A stretch of DNA of 64,000 nucleotides from Pigmentiphaga litoralis (GTDB lineage: Bacteria > Pseudomonadota > Gammaproteobacteria > Burkholderiales > Burkholderiaceae_B): positions 3,569,030-3,633,029 of the forward strand of contig NZ_BMXQ01000001.1 of the NCBI RefSeq assembly GCF_014651835.1. The letters run 5' to 3'. A program made the translations under genes and the position numbers. The notes under the pieces are model-generated. The model was not told the origin of the DNA, searched no databases, and worked only from the letters and a program-made list of their open reading frames with translations. Below, in pieces: positions 1-8,953 of this stretch (positions are counted from its first letter, which is position 1; each line of letters opens with the position of its first letter).

Positions 1-208
1 TGGCGCCGTACTCCAGCTGATGCAAGCCCAGCGATCCGATCGCTGCATGATGCATGACGGCGCTGAAGCCGCCGCTGCACAGGTCCAGCCGGTGATCGGT
101 GAGCTGGCCCGCCACATAGCGGTGCATTTCCTGGGCGTCTTTGGAGCGGAACGCCGCACTGTGGTTGAGCGTTCCGAGATCCATGTGCGGAGCATTGAAG
201 CTGGCCAC
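1..208 (-). CDS. AraC-type transcriptional regulator, N-terminal part (cut by window edge)
   Basis: The reverse strand reads from a GTG at 208 through at least 69 codons with no stop and runs off the left edge. The visible part includes MHHAAIGSLGLHQLEYG, which resembles the N-terminal ligand-binding region of AraC_binding_2 regulators, a group that often activates aromatic catabolism operons. An AGGGAG Shine-Dalgarno lies about 6 bases before the GTG; an in-frame ATG at 184 is the alternative start. The DNA-binding domain is outside the window, so the family call rests on this short segment. It is divergent from the dioxygenase operon starting at 447 and is its likely regulator. Confidence 0.6.
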   Translation of the reverse strand, partial: MASFNAPHMDLGTLNHSAAFRSKDAQEMHRYVAGQLTDHRLDLCSGGFSAVMHHAAIGSLGLHQLEYGA

Positions 209-292
209 GGTGGGCTCCCTGGGAAGAGTGGGCAGTAATGCCTGGGGTACGGGGGTGCGTTGCAGCTATCCCCGCGGAGCAAGCACGTTGCG

Positions 293-350
293 TGCCATTG
301 CCGAGCGCCGATATCCGCCATTAGCGGACAAGCGCTGCCATTCTCGGAGA
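293..350. promoter_or_regulatory. Three direct repeats GCCATTNNCG, candidate AraC-family operator
   Basis: GCCATTGCCG (294-303), GCCATTAGCG (317-326) and GCCATTCTCG (337-346) share eight fixed bases and lie 23 and 20 bases apart on the same strand. They sit in the divergent region between the AraC-type gene and the dioxygenase operon. The last copy ends where the -35 hexamer of the promoter at 372 would begin, the usual layout for AraC-family activators. Seen directly; the regulator assignment is inferred. Confidence 0.55.
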
Positions 351-371
351 GCCGGGGCATGGGGCGATACC

Positions 372-377
372 TAGAAT
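372..377 (+). promoter_or_regulatory. Candidate -10 element (TAGAAT) of dioxygenase operon A
   Basis: TAGAAT lies 70 bases before the ATG at 447. The hexamer at the -35 position (about 349-354) does not resemble TTGACA, which fits a promoter that needs the activator bound to the adjacent repeats. Confidence 0.4.
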
Positions 378-446
378 CAACCCTAAGCATTGACCCATGC
401 GTCTTACTCATTCGTGCTGCACCAGCACCGCCACACAGGAGTTGCC

Positions 447-1682
447 ATGACTGGCCGTTACATCGATCTATCGGATGCCTCGGGCGCGACCTTCCGCGCT
501 TACCTTGCCGTCCCGGCGTCGGGCAGCGGACCGGGCGTCGTGCTGTGCCAGGAAATTTTCGGGATCAACGAAAGCATGCGTGAGGTGGCCGACTACTACG
601 CCGAGGAAGGCTACGTGGTGCTGGCGCCGGACCTGTTCTGGCGGATCGAGCCGGGCATTGAACTGGGCTACGACGAGGCCAGCTGGCAGCGTGCGTTCGA
701 GTTGTACAAGGCGTTCGACGTGGACCTGGGCATGAAGGACATCGCGACCACCGTGGCCGCCTTGCGCGACCTGCCCGAGTGCACGGGCAAGGTAGGCGCA
801 CTGGGCTTCTGCCTGGGCGGCACGCTGTCTTACCTGGCGGCAACGCGATGCGGGGTGGACGCAGCCATCTCGTACTACGGTGTGGGCATCGATGCCTATC
901 TGGCCGAAGCCGACGACATCGCCTGCCCGACCGTGCTGCATGTGGCCGGGAAAGACGCCTTTTGTCCGCCTGACGCGCAGGAACGCATCCGCGCGGCTTT
1001 TGCCGATTCGGACCTGGTGCGCGTGTATGACTACGCCGACGTGGACCATGCGTTTGCCCGCAACGGCGGCGACCACTACGACAAGGCGTCGGCCCTGATG
1101 GCGCACCAGCGATCGATCGAGCTGCTGCGCGAAGCGATCGGCCCGCGCTACAACCTGTCTGCTTTGTGGGATAAACATACCGAATACGAATTTGCGATCC
1201 GCGATGCCGACAAGACGATGGCAACGATGGTGGCCGAGCCCTATGTGAATCACATTCCGACCATGACGGGCGGCGTGGGGCACGAGCAACTGCATTACTT
1301 CTACCAGCACCACTTCATTCCGCGCACGCCGAAGGACACGCGGCTGATCCCGATTTCGCGCACCATCGGCCTGACGCAGATCGTGGACGAGATGGTGTTC
1401 TGCTTCACGCACGACACGGAAGTGGACTGGATGCTGCCGGGCGTTGCGCCCACGGGCAAGACGGTCGAGATCCCGTTGGTTGCGATCGTCAAGTTTCGCG
1501 GCGACAAGCTGTACCACGAGCACATCTACTGGGACCAGGCATCGGTGCTGGCGCAGGTGGGCCTGATCGATCCGGCCGGGCTGCCCGTGGCTGGCGCGGA
1601 AACGGCGCGCAAGCTGCTGGATGAAACGCAGCCGTCCAACACGCTGATGACGGCGTGGGGCAAGCGGGAGGCACAGGCATGA
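447..1682 (+). CDS. Dienelactone hydrolase fused to an NTF2/SnoaL-like domain
   Basis: The 411-residue protein has two domains. Residues 1 to about 232 are a dienelactone hydrolase with Glu36 (CQEIFG), nucleophile Cys122 (GFCLGG), Asp170 and His201 (DHAF). Residues about 240 to 400 resemble an NTF2/SnoaL-type fold. Dienelactone hydrolases open lactones such as 4-carboxymethylenebutenolide in ring-cleavage pathways; the actual substrate is unknown. The ATG at 447 follows ACAGGAG at good spacing; an upstream in-frame ATG at 390 has no such signal. It is the first gene of an operon and its stop overlaps the next start (ATGA). Confidence 0.85.
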   Translation: MTGRYIDLSDASGATFRAYLAVPASGSGPGVVLCQEIFGINESMREVADYYAEEGYVVLAPDLFWRIEPGIELGYDEASWQRAFELYKAFDVDLGMKDIATTVAALRDLPECTGKVGALGFCLGGTLSYLAATRCGVDAAISYYGVGIDAYLAEADDIACPTVLHVAGKDAFCPPDAQERIRAAFADSDLVRVYDYADVDHAFARNGGDHYDKASALMAHQRSIELLREAIGPRYNLSALWDKHTEYEFAIRDADKTMATMVAEPYVNHIPTMTGGVGHEQLHYFYQHHFIPRTPKDTRLIPISRTIGLTQIVDEMVFCFTHDTEVDWMLPGVAPTGKTVEIPLVAIVKFRGDKLYHEHIYWDQASVLAQVGLIDPAGLPVAGAETARKLLDETQPSNTLMTAWGKREAQA

Positions 1683-3013
1683 CGCAAGCAACTTCACGGC
1701 TTCAGGACGCCGAGCTGGACGCCCTGGTCCGGCCCGACAAGGTGCATCGCAAGGTGTACGTCGACCCCGACATTTTTGCGCTGGAGATGGAACGCATCTA
1801 CGGCCACATCTGGATCTATATCGGCCACGACAGCCAGGTGCCCTATACCGGCGATTACGTGGCCAGCCAGATCGCAGGCCACCAGGTGGTGATGGTGCGC
1901 GGCGCGGACGACAGCGTGAACGTGGTCTACAACCGCTGTCCGCACAAGGGCGCGATGCTGGTGCCGGAAGGCACGGGCAATACCCGCAAGCTGTTCCGTT
2001 GCCCCTACCACGGGTGGACCTTCCACCTGGACGGCACCATGATGACGGCCCCGCTGAAGAACGGATACGAAGGCACCTGCTTTGATCCGGCCAATCCGGA
2101 ATTCCACATGACCCGGCTGGCGCGTGTGGAGCGCTATCGCGGCTTCGTGTTTGCGAGCATGGCTGCCGAAGGCCCGACGCTGAAGGAGTTCCTGGGGGGT
2201 GCGATCACGTCGATCGACAACCTGTGCGACCGTTCGCCGGTAGGCGAAGTGGAAGTGGCGGGTGGCGTGTTTCGGGTGATGCAGCAGTCGAACTGGAAGG
2301 TGTTCTACGAAAACCTGCACGACACCATGCACCCGATGGTGACGCACGAGTCGTCGGTCGTGGCAGCACGCCAGCAGTACCGCGCGCTGCCCGAAGGATC
2401 GCCCATGCCGCTGGAACTGCTGGTGATGGACGGCAATGGCGAACCGTATCCGTTCTGGGAAAGCCTGGAGCTGCGTGGGTTCGACAATGGCCACGGCTAC
2501 ATGGAAGCCATCTTCAACCCGAACGCGGGCAATGATCCGGCCATGCAGGAGTACAAGGCCGCGATGCACGCCGCCTATGGCGAGGCGCGCACGGCCGAGA
2601 TCCTGGGCATGAACCGCCACAACACCGTGATCTACGGCAGCGGATCGCCCCATACCGTATTCCAGCAGTTTCGCGTGATCCGCCCGGTGGCGGTCGACCG
2701 CACCCTGATAGAGATCTACACATTCCGCTTGAAGGGGGCGCCGCCCGCCGTGTTCGAACGGGCGCTGCTGTACGCGAACGTGATCAACTCGCCTTCGTCG
2801 AACGTGATGCCTGACGACATCGAGGTCTACAACCGCGTGCAGCTGGGCAACCAGAACAAGGTGGGTGGGGAGTGGGTCAGCATGCACCGCTATCACGGCA
2901 CTGATCGCAAGCTGGACGATGGTTCGGTGTCGATCAATGGCACCAGTGAATTGCCGATGCGCAACCAGTTCGCTGCTTGGCGGCGCTACATGCTTGCCGG
3001 AGACGCCGCATGA
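1679..3013 (+). CDS. Aromatic ring-hydroxylating dioxygenase, alpha subunit (cluster A)
   Basis: The 444-residue oxygenase large subunit has Rieske [2Fe-2S] ligands Cys87, His89, Cys108 and His111 (CPH and CPYH), and a C-terminal catalytic domain with mononuclear-iron ligands in a D-x2-H-x4-H arrangement (Asp215, His218, His223). The family adds O2 to aromatic rings using electrons from a ferredoxin or reductase. The active-site segment (ENLHDTMHP) differs clearly from the two alpha subunits in cluster B, so this is a separate lineage with probably a different substrate. Start chosen at the ATGA overlap with the hydrolase gene. The beta subunit follows directly. Confidence 0.92.
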   Translation: MTQATSRLQDAELDALVRPDKVHRKVYVDPDIFALEMERIYGHIWIYIGHDSQVPYTGDYVASQIAGHQVVMVRGADDSVNVVYNRCPHKGAMLVPEGTGNTRKLFRCPYHGWTFHLDGTMMTAPLKNGYEGTCFDPANPEFHMTRLARVERYRGFVFASMAAEGPTLKEFLGGAITSIDNLCDRSPVGEVEVAGGVFRVMQQSNWKVFYENLHDTMHPMVTHESSVVAARQQYRALPEGSPMPLELLVMDGNGEPYPFWESLELRGFDNGHGYMEAIFNPNAGNDPAMQEYKAAMHAAYGEARTAEILGMNRHNTVIYGSGSPHTVFQQFRVIRPVAVDRTLIEIYTFRLKGAPPAVFERALLYANVINSPSSNVMPDDIEVYNRVQLGNQNKVGGEWVSMHRYHGTDRKLDDGSVSINGTSELPMRNQFAAWRRYMLAGDAA

Positions 3014-3537
3014 AATTTCCTCTAGCTTCCTTTGATTCGCTGACGGCCACCGACCTGTCGCGCGACGACGTGACGGCGATCGAGCAGTATCTGTATCGCG
3101 AGGCCCGCCTGCTGGATGAAGACCGGTGGGACGAATGGCTGGCGCTGTTCTCGGACGACGGCATGTACTGGGCGCCACTGGCTGCGGGCCAGGCCGATCC
3201 CTTGGGCCACGTGTCCTTGTTCTGGGAAAACGCCTTGCTGCGCGAAGTGCGCGTCAAGCGCATCACCAATCCACGCAACTGGTCGCAGCAGCCGCGGTCG
3301 CGGTGCGCGCGCGTGGTGGGCAACGTGATAGTGGACGGGCGTGATCCCGACACCGGCGACCTGGTGGTGAGTTCGCGTTTCCATTTTGCAGAGTGGCGCA
3401 AGGGCGAACACCGGTCACTGGCCGGATCATGCCGCCACCATCTGATTCCAGACGGCGCGAGCTACCGCATTCGCCTGAAGCGCGTCGACCTGATCAACAG
3501 CGAGTCGGTGCACGACATTCTGCAGGTGTTCATCTGA
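3010..3537 (+). CDS. Ring-hydroxylating dioxygenase, beta subunit (cluster A)
   Basis: The 175-residue small subunit has the NTF2-like fold typical of dioxygenase beta chains (EQYLYREARLLDEDRWDEWL near residue 25; PRSR followed by VVGNV in the middle). It packs with the alpha subunit and has no catalytic metal. The start overlaps the alpha stop by four bases, indicating translational coupling. The next gene starts on the last base of its stop codon. Confidence 0.9.
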   Translation: MKFPLASFDSLTATDLSRDDVTAIEQYLYREARLLDEDRWDEWLALFSDDGMYWAPLAAGQADPLGHVSLFWENALLREVRVKRITNPRNWSQQPRSRCARVVGNVIVDGRDPDTGDLVVSSRFHFAEWRKGEHRSLAGSCRHHLIPDGASYRIRLKRVDLINSESVHDILQVFI

Positions 3538-4223
3538 TGTCTTCGGTGACGAGTGCGCCCGGGGCCGCGCCCGGCATTGCTCGCGGGACTGCGCCCCGCC
3601 CCACGCCAACACCCCGCACGGTCGTGCTGGCCGTGCACTACCAGAACGACGTGCTGCATCGTGACGGCAAAGTGCGGGTAGGCTTGAGCGCGGACATGGA
3701 CGAGGAACGGGCAGGTGTCGTCAAGCGTGCCGGCATGCTGCTGACCGAGGCCCGCGCGTGCGGCATTGCCGTCGTGTCCGCACGGGCCGCCTATCGCGAA
3801 GACGGAGCGGATGTGATCCAGAACTGCGCCATCTTTCGCAATGTCGTCACCAGCGGCGTGCTGCGTGAGGGTACGTGGGGCTGCGCGTTTCATGATGGGC
3901 TGGGCCCGGTCGACGGCGAGTTCATCGTGAAGCACACGCGGGTCAATGCCTTTTATGGATCGCCGCTGGAAGAGGTGCTGCGGCTGCTGGGCGCGACGCG
4001 CCTGATCATCGCGGGGATATCCACCCATTCGGCCGTGGAGCATGCCGCGCGCCACGCGGCGGACATCGGCTTTGACGTGATCGTGGCCGAAGACGCGTGC
4101 TGTTCGGCCGCCCGCGCCACGCATGAGGCGTCGCTGGCCAGCATGTCCCTGATCGCCACCATCCTGACCACGGCACAGGCCGTGGCCGTGCTTGCCGAGG
4201 AGTCTGCCCATGCCCGCCATTGA
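3537..4223 (+). CDS. Isochorismatase-fold protein with altered catalytic residues
   Basis: The 228-residue protein has the isochorismatase/cysteine-hydrolase fold: AVHYQND near residue 34, VKHTRVNAFYGSPL at 131-144 and GISTHSAVEHAARHA at 160-174. The family triad is Asp-Lys-Cys. Here Lys132 is kept, but the Asp position reads His34 and the Cys position in the G-x-x-T-x-x-C motif reads Ala166. Classical thiol hydrolysis is therefore unlikely unless another residue substitutes. The gene lies inside the dioxygenase operon (overlaps of 1 and 14 bases), so a role in that pathway is expected; the reaction is not known. The Pro/Ala-rich first 25 residues leave the start uncertain. Confidence 0.75.
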   Translation: MSSVTSAPGAAPGIARGTAPRPTPTPRTVVLAVHYQNDVLHRDGKVRVGLSADMDEERAGVVKRAGMLLTEARACGIAVVSARAAYREDGADVIQNCAIFRNVVTSGVLREGTWGCAFHDGLGPVDGEFIVKHTRVNAFYGSPLEEVLRLLGATRLIIAGISTHSAVEHAARHAADIGFDVIVAEDACCSAARATHEASLASMSLIATILTTAQAVAVLAEESAHARH

Positions 4224-5028
4224 ATCCCTGCACGACAAGGTCGCAATCGTGACCGGGTCCACCAGCGGCATTGGCGCCGACATTGCACGCGCCTTGCGCG
4301 AGGCGGGCTGCCGGGTCGTGCTGGCCGGAATCGATGACGAGGCGGGCCGTGCGATGGCCGCATCGTTCGATGATGGTGTCATCTATCAGCACACTGACGT
4401 TACGGTGGATGCCGACATCGACGCCTGCCTGGCGGCGACGCACGCGGCGTTTGGCCGGCTGGATGTGCTGGTGAACAATGCCTGCATCTATGCCGACAAA
4501 GGCATCGCGTCGACACGTGAAGAATGGTTGAACACGCTCAATGTGAACCTGGTGAGCGGCGCGGTGTTCGTGCAGAAGGCCGTCCCGTTCATGACGCAGC
4601 CGGGTGGCGTCGTCATCAATCTGGGCAGCACGGGCGGCAAGTTCGGCGCCGCGCAACGCGCGCTGTACCCCGCCAGCAAGGCCGGCATTCTGCAGCTGAC
4701 GCGTAACGAGGCGGTGACCCTGGCGCCGCAGGGCATACGGGTGCTGTCCGTGTCGCCGGGCTGGACCTGGTCGCCGACCTTGGCGTCATTGGCCGGCACG
4801 ATGGCGCATGCCGATGCAGTGGCAGCGCCGTTTCATCCGGTGGGCCGTGCGGGCCGGGGGGACGATGTGGGACAGGTGGTCGCGTTCCTGTGCAGCGACG
4901 GCGCGCGGTTCATGACGGGTGTGGATGTGCCGGTTGATGGCGGCTTTTCGTCGCTGGGGCCGGATCAGGGACTGTCACCCAGGCACTGGTTTGCGTTGGC
5001 GGCCAAGGCAGGGACTGACGGGGGATAG
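4210..5028 (+). CDS. SDR-family dehydrogenase (cluster A)
   Basis: The 272-residue short-chain dehydrogenase has TGSTSGIG at 15-22 (NAD(P) binding), NNAC at 89-92, Ser140 and the YPASK catalytic pair (Tyr153, Lys157). It may oxidise the cis-dihydrodiol made by the adjacent dioxygenase back to a catechol-type product; this is inferred from position. ATG at 4210 is preceded by GAGGAG and overlaps the previous gene by 14 bases. Last gene of operon A; a convergent exporter gene ends 9 bases after its stop. Confidence 0.88.
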   Translation: MPAIESLHDKVAIVTGSTSGIGADIARALREAGCRVVLAGIDDEAGRAMAASFDDGVIYQHTDVTVDADIDACLAATHAAFGRLDVLVNNACIYADKGIASTREEWLNTLNVNLVSGAVFVQKAVPFMTQPGGVVINLGSTGGKFGAAQRALYPASKAGILQLTRNEAVTLAPQGIRVLSVSPGWTWSPTLASLAGTMAHADAVAAPFHPVGRAGRGDDVGQVVAFLCSDGARFMTGVDVPVDGGFSSLGPDQGLSPRHWFALAAKAGTDGG

Positions 5029-5036
5029 CGCGGCAG

Positions 5037-5906
5037 TCATTTCCCCACCGCCGCTACGCCTGCCCGCCCAAGCCGCTGCGTCATCGCCACCCCCACGATG
5101 CACGCCAGCATCCCGATGACCAGCGTCGCCGTCAGCGGTTCATGCAGGAACAGCACGCCCGACGCCACCGCGAACACTGTCTGCAGCAAGGCATAGGGCG
5201 CGACCCGCGCAATCGAACACTGGGCGATCAGCCAGAACCAGATGCCGAAGCCGGCGATGCCGCCCAGCGCGATCGTGTAGAGCAAGGCCAGCCAGCCGGG
5301 CGCGGTTGCCGTGTGCAGGGACGCCAGCTGGCCGCCTTCGAACAGCACGGACATCAGCAGCACCTGCGGCACGGTCAGCACCGACATCCACGCCAGCAGC
5401 TTCATGGGCTCGAACGGTCCGGACCGTTTCACCAGGATGCTGCCGATCGCCAGAGACAGCGCCGATCCGGTGATCAGCAGCACCGGCAGAAGGGCGACCG
5501 GTCCTGGCCCCGCAGCGGTCAGCATCACGCCCACGAAGGCGATCATGATTCCGGCAATGACCCGCAAGGACAGCCGCTCGCCCAGCATGGGCCAGGCCAG
5601 CAGTACGGCAAATGGCGTGGTCAATTGCATGGCGACGCCGGCCACACTGGCCGCGCCATGCGCCAGGCCAATGAACGCGAACGAAAAGTTCAGGCCGCCC
5701 ATGAACAGCGATATCAGCAGCACCGGTTTCAGTTCCTGGCGGCGCGGCAGGCCGACGAAAGGCAGCAACACCGCTGCGATCACCGTAAACCGCAGCGCGA
5801 GCAGGAACAGGGGCGGGAAGTCGGCGACCGCGATCTTGATCACCACGAACTGGCATCCCCACAGCAGGGGCACGAGGATGGCGCAAATGACCTGCAGGAG
5901 GGACAT
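5037..5906 (-). CDS. EamA/DMT-family membrane transporter
   Basis: The 289-residue protein is strongly hydrophobic with about ten predicted transmembrane helices in two EamA repeats (roughly residues 5-135 and 150-280). Members export metabolites or amino acids across the inner membrane; the substrate cannot be read from sequence. It lies 104 bases downstream of a TetR-type regulator on the same strand, so control by that repressor is likely. Confidence 0.85.
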   Translation of the reverse strand: MSLLQVICAILVPLLWGCQFVVIKIAVADFPPLFLLALRFTVIAAVLLPFVGLPRRQELKPVLLISLFMGGLNFSFAFIGLAHGAASVAGVAMQLTTPFAVLLAWPMLGERLSLRVIAGIMIAFVGVMLTAAGPGPVALLPVLLITGSALSLAIGSILVKRSGPFEPMKLLAWMSVLTVPQVLLMSVLFEGGQLASLHTATAPGWLALLYTIALGGIAGFGIWFWLIAQCSIARVAPYALLQTVFAVASGVLFLHEPLTATLVIGMLACIVGVAMTQRLGRAGVAAVGK

Positions 5907-6010
5907 GGAACATCCTCATTCAAGACTGAAAGGTCCAAAAATGAACGTGCAAAGAGGCAAGGCGTGTGGCACCACACAGGCTGCACGATGCTCGCTCGAC
6001 TATCAAAAAC

Positions 6011-6622
6011 TTATTTGATCAACCGTCCGAGCAACGCGTCGACGCTCGCCTGCCAGACCTTGCCATCCACACCTGTCTTGGCAATCACCCGCAACCCTTC
6101 CACCATCGCCAGCACGGCACGTGCGGCGTCTTGTGGCGCCAGGCCATCGGCCAGGGTGCCCTGTGCACGGGCCCGTTCGAAGGAGTGGGCCAGCCGCCCT
6201 TCCACCGCCTGGAAAAACCCGCGAACGCGCTTTTCGACATCGGCGTCCTTGCCCGCCAGTTCCATGGCGGTGGCCACCACCAGGCAGCCCTTGCGCCCCT
6301 TCGCGCCACTGTTCCGCTGCACATAGCCGGACAGGAACATCCGCAGTCCGTCCAAGGGATCGCACTGCGCATCCATTTCCTGGTCGATCCGCGCCATGGC
6401 CTCGGCAATGTAGCGATCCAGCGCAAGCAAAAAGAGTCCATGCTTGTCGCCGAATGCCGCATACAGGCTGCTGCGCGACAGCCCGGTCGCCTTTAACAGG
6501 TCGGGCAGCGACGTGCCCTGGTAGCCGTTGGACCAGAAGATGTCCATGGCGCCCTGCACTACCTGCTCGGGGTCGAATTCGCGGGGGCGGCCTTTCGGCA
6601 GGCGGGGGGATGGCGTGATCAT
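6011..6622 (-). CDS. TetR/AcrR-family transcriptional regulator
   Basis: The 203-residue protein has an N-terminal TetR helix-turn-helix (TSLPDLLKATGLSRSSLYAAFGDKHGL, starting near residue 37) and a helical ligand domain. It is transcribed together with or just before the EamA exporter and is divergent from prpE across 126 bases. It probably represses the exporter and/or its own promoter. Ligand unknown. Confidence 0.88.
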   Translation of the reverse strand: MITPSPRLPKGRPREFDPEQVVQGAMDIFWSNGYQGTSLPDLLKATGLSRSSLYAAFGDKHGLFLLALDRYIAEAMARIDQEMDAQCDPLDGLRMFLSGYVQRNSGAKGRKGCLVVATAMELAGKDADVEKRVRGFFQAVEGRLAHSFERARAQGTLADGLAPQDAARAVLAMVEGLRVIAKTGVDGKVWQASVDALLGRLIK

Positions 6623-6675
6623 GCTGGAATTCTGGATTGATCGTTCCCGAAATGCAAGCGTGACCTTCCGCCAAC

Positions 6676-6693
6676 GGGTAAACCGGTATTCCC
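6676..6693. promoter_or_regulatory. Imperfect palindrome between tetR-type gene and prpE
   Basis: GGGTAAACC-GGTATTCCC is an 18-base palindrome with 7 of 9 matching pairs, in the 126-base divergent region. TetR repressors bind such sites. The match is imperfect, so this is only a candidate. Confidence 0.25.
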
Positions 6694-6748
6694 CCGCCGG
6701 CTCGGGCGGCAGAAACTAGCAGGCTGAACATCGTGCGGGGAGACCACC

Positions 6749-8644
6749 GTGGCGAGTTATGTTGCGCTTCATCAGCAATCCATCAACGATCCGGAAGGCT
6801 TCTGGGGCGACCGGGCCACCCGCATCGACTGGCATACGCCGCCCGGCCGCATCCTGGATGCCGACCGGCTGCCCTTCACGCAGTGGTTCGTGGGCGGGCG
6901 CACCAACCTCTGCCACAACGCCATCGACCGCCACCTGCCCGAGCGGGCCGGCGATACGGCATTGATCTACGTGTCGACCGAAACGGGCATCGAGACCCGC
7001 TACACCTTTGCCGAACTGCATGCCGAGGTGAACCGCTTTGCCGCGATCATGCAGTCGCTGGGCGTCACCAAGCGCCATCGTGTGCTGATCTACCTGCCCA
7101 TGATTCCCGAAGCGGCGTTTGCCATGCTGGCCTGCGCGCGCATCGGCGCGATTCATTCGGTAGTGTTCGGCGGCTTTGCCTCGGTGGCGCTGGCATCGCG
7201 CATCGACGACGCGACGCCGACCCTGATCATCTCGGCCGACGCCGGGTCGCGCGCGGGCAAGGTGCTGCCTTACAAGCCGCTGCTGGACGAGGCCATCGCC
7301 CTGTGCCGCCAGCCGCCCAAACACGTGCTGCTGATCGACCGCGGCCTGGCCGAGATGGCGCGCACCCCCGGCCGGGATGTGGACTACGCACCGCTGCGCG
7401 CGGCACACCTTGACGCGCAGGTGCCCTGCGTCTGGCTCGATTCCAACTTTCCGTCCTACATCCTGTACACGTCGGGCACCACCGGCAAACCCAAAGGCAT
7501 CGTGCGGGATGTGGGCGGCTATGCGGTGGCACTGGCCACTGCCATGGACCTGATCTTTCAGGGCCGGCCGGGCGACGTCATGTTCACCGCGTCCGACATC
7601 GGCTGGGTGGTCGGTCATAGCTTTATCGTATATGGCCCCTTGATCCGGGGCGTGACGACGCTGATGTACGAAGGCACGCCCATCCGCCCCGACGGCGCGA
7701 TCTGGTGGCGGTTGGTCGAGCAATATGGCGTGACGCAGCTGTTCACGGCGCCCACGGCCATCCGTGTACTGAAGAAACAGGACCCCGAAACACTGCGGCG
7801 GCACGACCTGTCCAGCCTGCGCACCTTGTTCCTGGCGGGCGAACCGCTGGACGAACCCACGGCTACCTGGATCGCCGATGCGATTGGCAAGCCCGTGGTC
7901 GACAACTACTGGCAGACCGAAAGCGGCTGGCCCATGCTCGCCATTGCGCGCGGCATTGAAGACCTGCCCATCAAGTTCGGATCCCCCGGCCTGCCCGTGG
8001 TCGGCTACGACCTGCGGGTGGTGGACGAAGCCACTGGCGAGACCTGCCCGCCCGGCGTGAAAGGCGTGGTGGCCGTGGCGGCGCCCCTGCCACCCGGCTG
8101 CATGATCAGCATCTGGCACGACGACGCGCGCTACGTGTCGACCTACTGGTCCGGCTTCGAGGGCAAGATGCTCTATTCCAGCTTCGACTGGGGCGTGCAG
8201 GACGAAGACGGCTATGTGTTCATCCTGGGCCGCACCGACGACGTCATCAACGTGGCCGGCCACCGCCTGGGCACGCGCGAGATCGAAGAGAGCCTGTCGA
8301 GCCACCCGGCCATTGCCGAAGTCGCCGTCGTTGGCGTGGCCGATACCTTGAAGGGCCAGGTCGCGCTGGCCTTCGCCATCGTCCGGAACACCGACGTGAT
8401 CGCCACCACCGATGCACGCTTTGCATTGGAAGGCGAATTGATGCGCACGGTGGAACATCAGCTGGGCGCCCTCGCCCGCCCCAGCCGCGTGATCTTCGTG
8501 CCGGTGCTGCCCAAGACCCGATCGGGCAAGCTGCTGCGCCGCGCGATCCAGGCCGTGGCCGAGGGCCGCGACCCGGGCGACCTGACGACGATCGAGGACA
8601 CGACAGCGCTCGATCAATTGAAGGATGCGATGCAGAGGTCGTGA
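6749..8644 (+). CDS. prpE: Propionyl-CoA synthetase
   Basis: The 631-residue acyl-CoA synthetase resembles PrpE over its full length: SINDPEGFW near the N-terminus, GRTNLCHNAIDRHL at about 50-63, the AMP-binding loop TSGTTGKPKG at 241-250 and the C-terminal catalytic lysine Lys594 in SGK. It activates propionate or short acids to CoA thioesters via an acyl-adenylate. The GTG start has GGGGAG at good spacing. No 2-methylcitrate cycle genes are adjacent, so it may serve an acid released by the nearby catabolic pathways. Confidence 0.88.
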   Translation: MASYVALHQQSINDPEGFWGDRATRIDWHTPPGRILDADRLPFTQWFVGGRTNLCHNAIDRHLPERAGDTALIYVSTETGIETRYTFAELHAEVNRFAAIMQSLGVTKRHRVLIYLPMIPEAAFAMLACARIGAIHSVVFGGFASVALASRIDDATPTLIISADAGSRAGKVLPYKPLLDEAIALCRQPPKHVLLIDRGLAEMARTPGRDVDYAPLRAAHLDAQVPCVWLDSNFPSYILYTSGTTGKPKGIVRDVGGYAVALATAMDLIFQGRPGDVMFTASDIGWVVGHSFIVYGPLIRGVTTLMYEGTPIRPDGAIWWRLVEQYGVTQLFTAPTAIRVLKKQDPETLRRHDLSSLRTLFLAGEPLDEPTATWIADAIGKPVVDNYWQTESGWPMLAIARGIEDLPIKFGSPGLPVVGYDLRVVDEATGETCPPGVKGVVAVAAPLPPGCMISIWHDDARYVSTYWSGFEGKMLYSSFDWGVQDEDGYVFILGRTDDVINVAGHRLGTREIEESLSSHPAIAEVAVVGVADTLKGQVALAFAIVRNTDVIATTDARFALEGELMRTVEHQLGALARPSRVIFVPVLPKTRSGKLLRRAIQAVAEGRDPGDLTTIEDTTALDQLKDAMQRS

Positions 8645-8916
8645 TGGCCCGCAACGGGCTGCACGACGTAATGTAGACATTTTCTTCGCTATCAGTCGGC
8701 GCCTGTCCCAGGCGTCCGCCGTGACAGCTCCTGCATGCACGCATCGGTGTGCGCGCCCGCCCGACACCGACCGCTCCGCCACCGCCTAAGAATCCCCGCT
8801 TTGTCCCCCCGCACGCCCCAGTCCAGTTGGCGGCAATCCCTGCGCCTGCTCGGCTGCCCCCCGCATGCTCATCTTCCCGATCACCCGAAAGTGCATACAC
8901 CTCGCGTAAAAACTCG

Positions 8917-8944
8917 TTGACTTGACGCGTAGCGTATCTATACT
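8917..8944 (+). promoter_or_regulatory. Sigma70-type promoter of cluster B Bug receptor operon
   Basis: TTGACT (8917-8922), a 16-base spacer and TATACT (8939-8944) predict a start near 8951. It reads into the Bug receptor at 9074 and probably on through SDR, dioxygenase and hydrolase genes to 13635. Confidence 0.65.
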
Positions 8945-8953
8945 TATTTGAAA

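Noticed and set aside
6716..8782. Long open frames on the strand opposite prpE, and similar ones opposite metH (22302-24473) and ntrY (32049-33269)
   Set aside because: High GC content keeps the opposite strand open. The translations are Arg/His/Gly-rich, match no family, and conflict with well-recognised genes.
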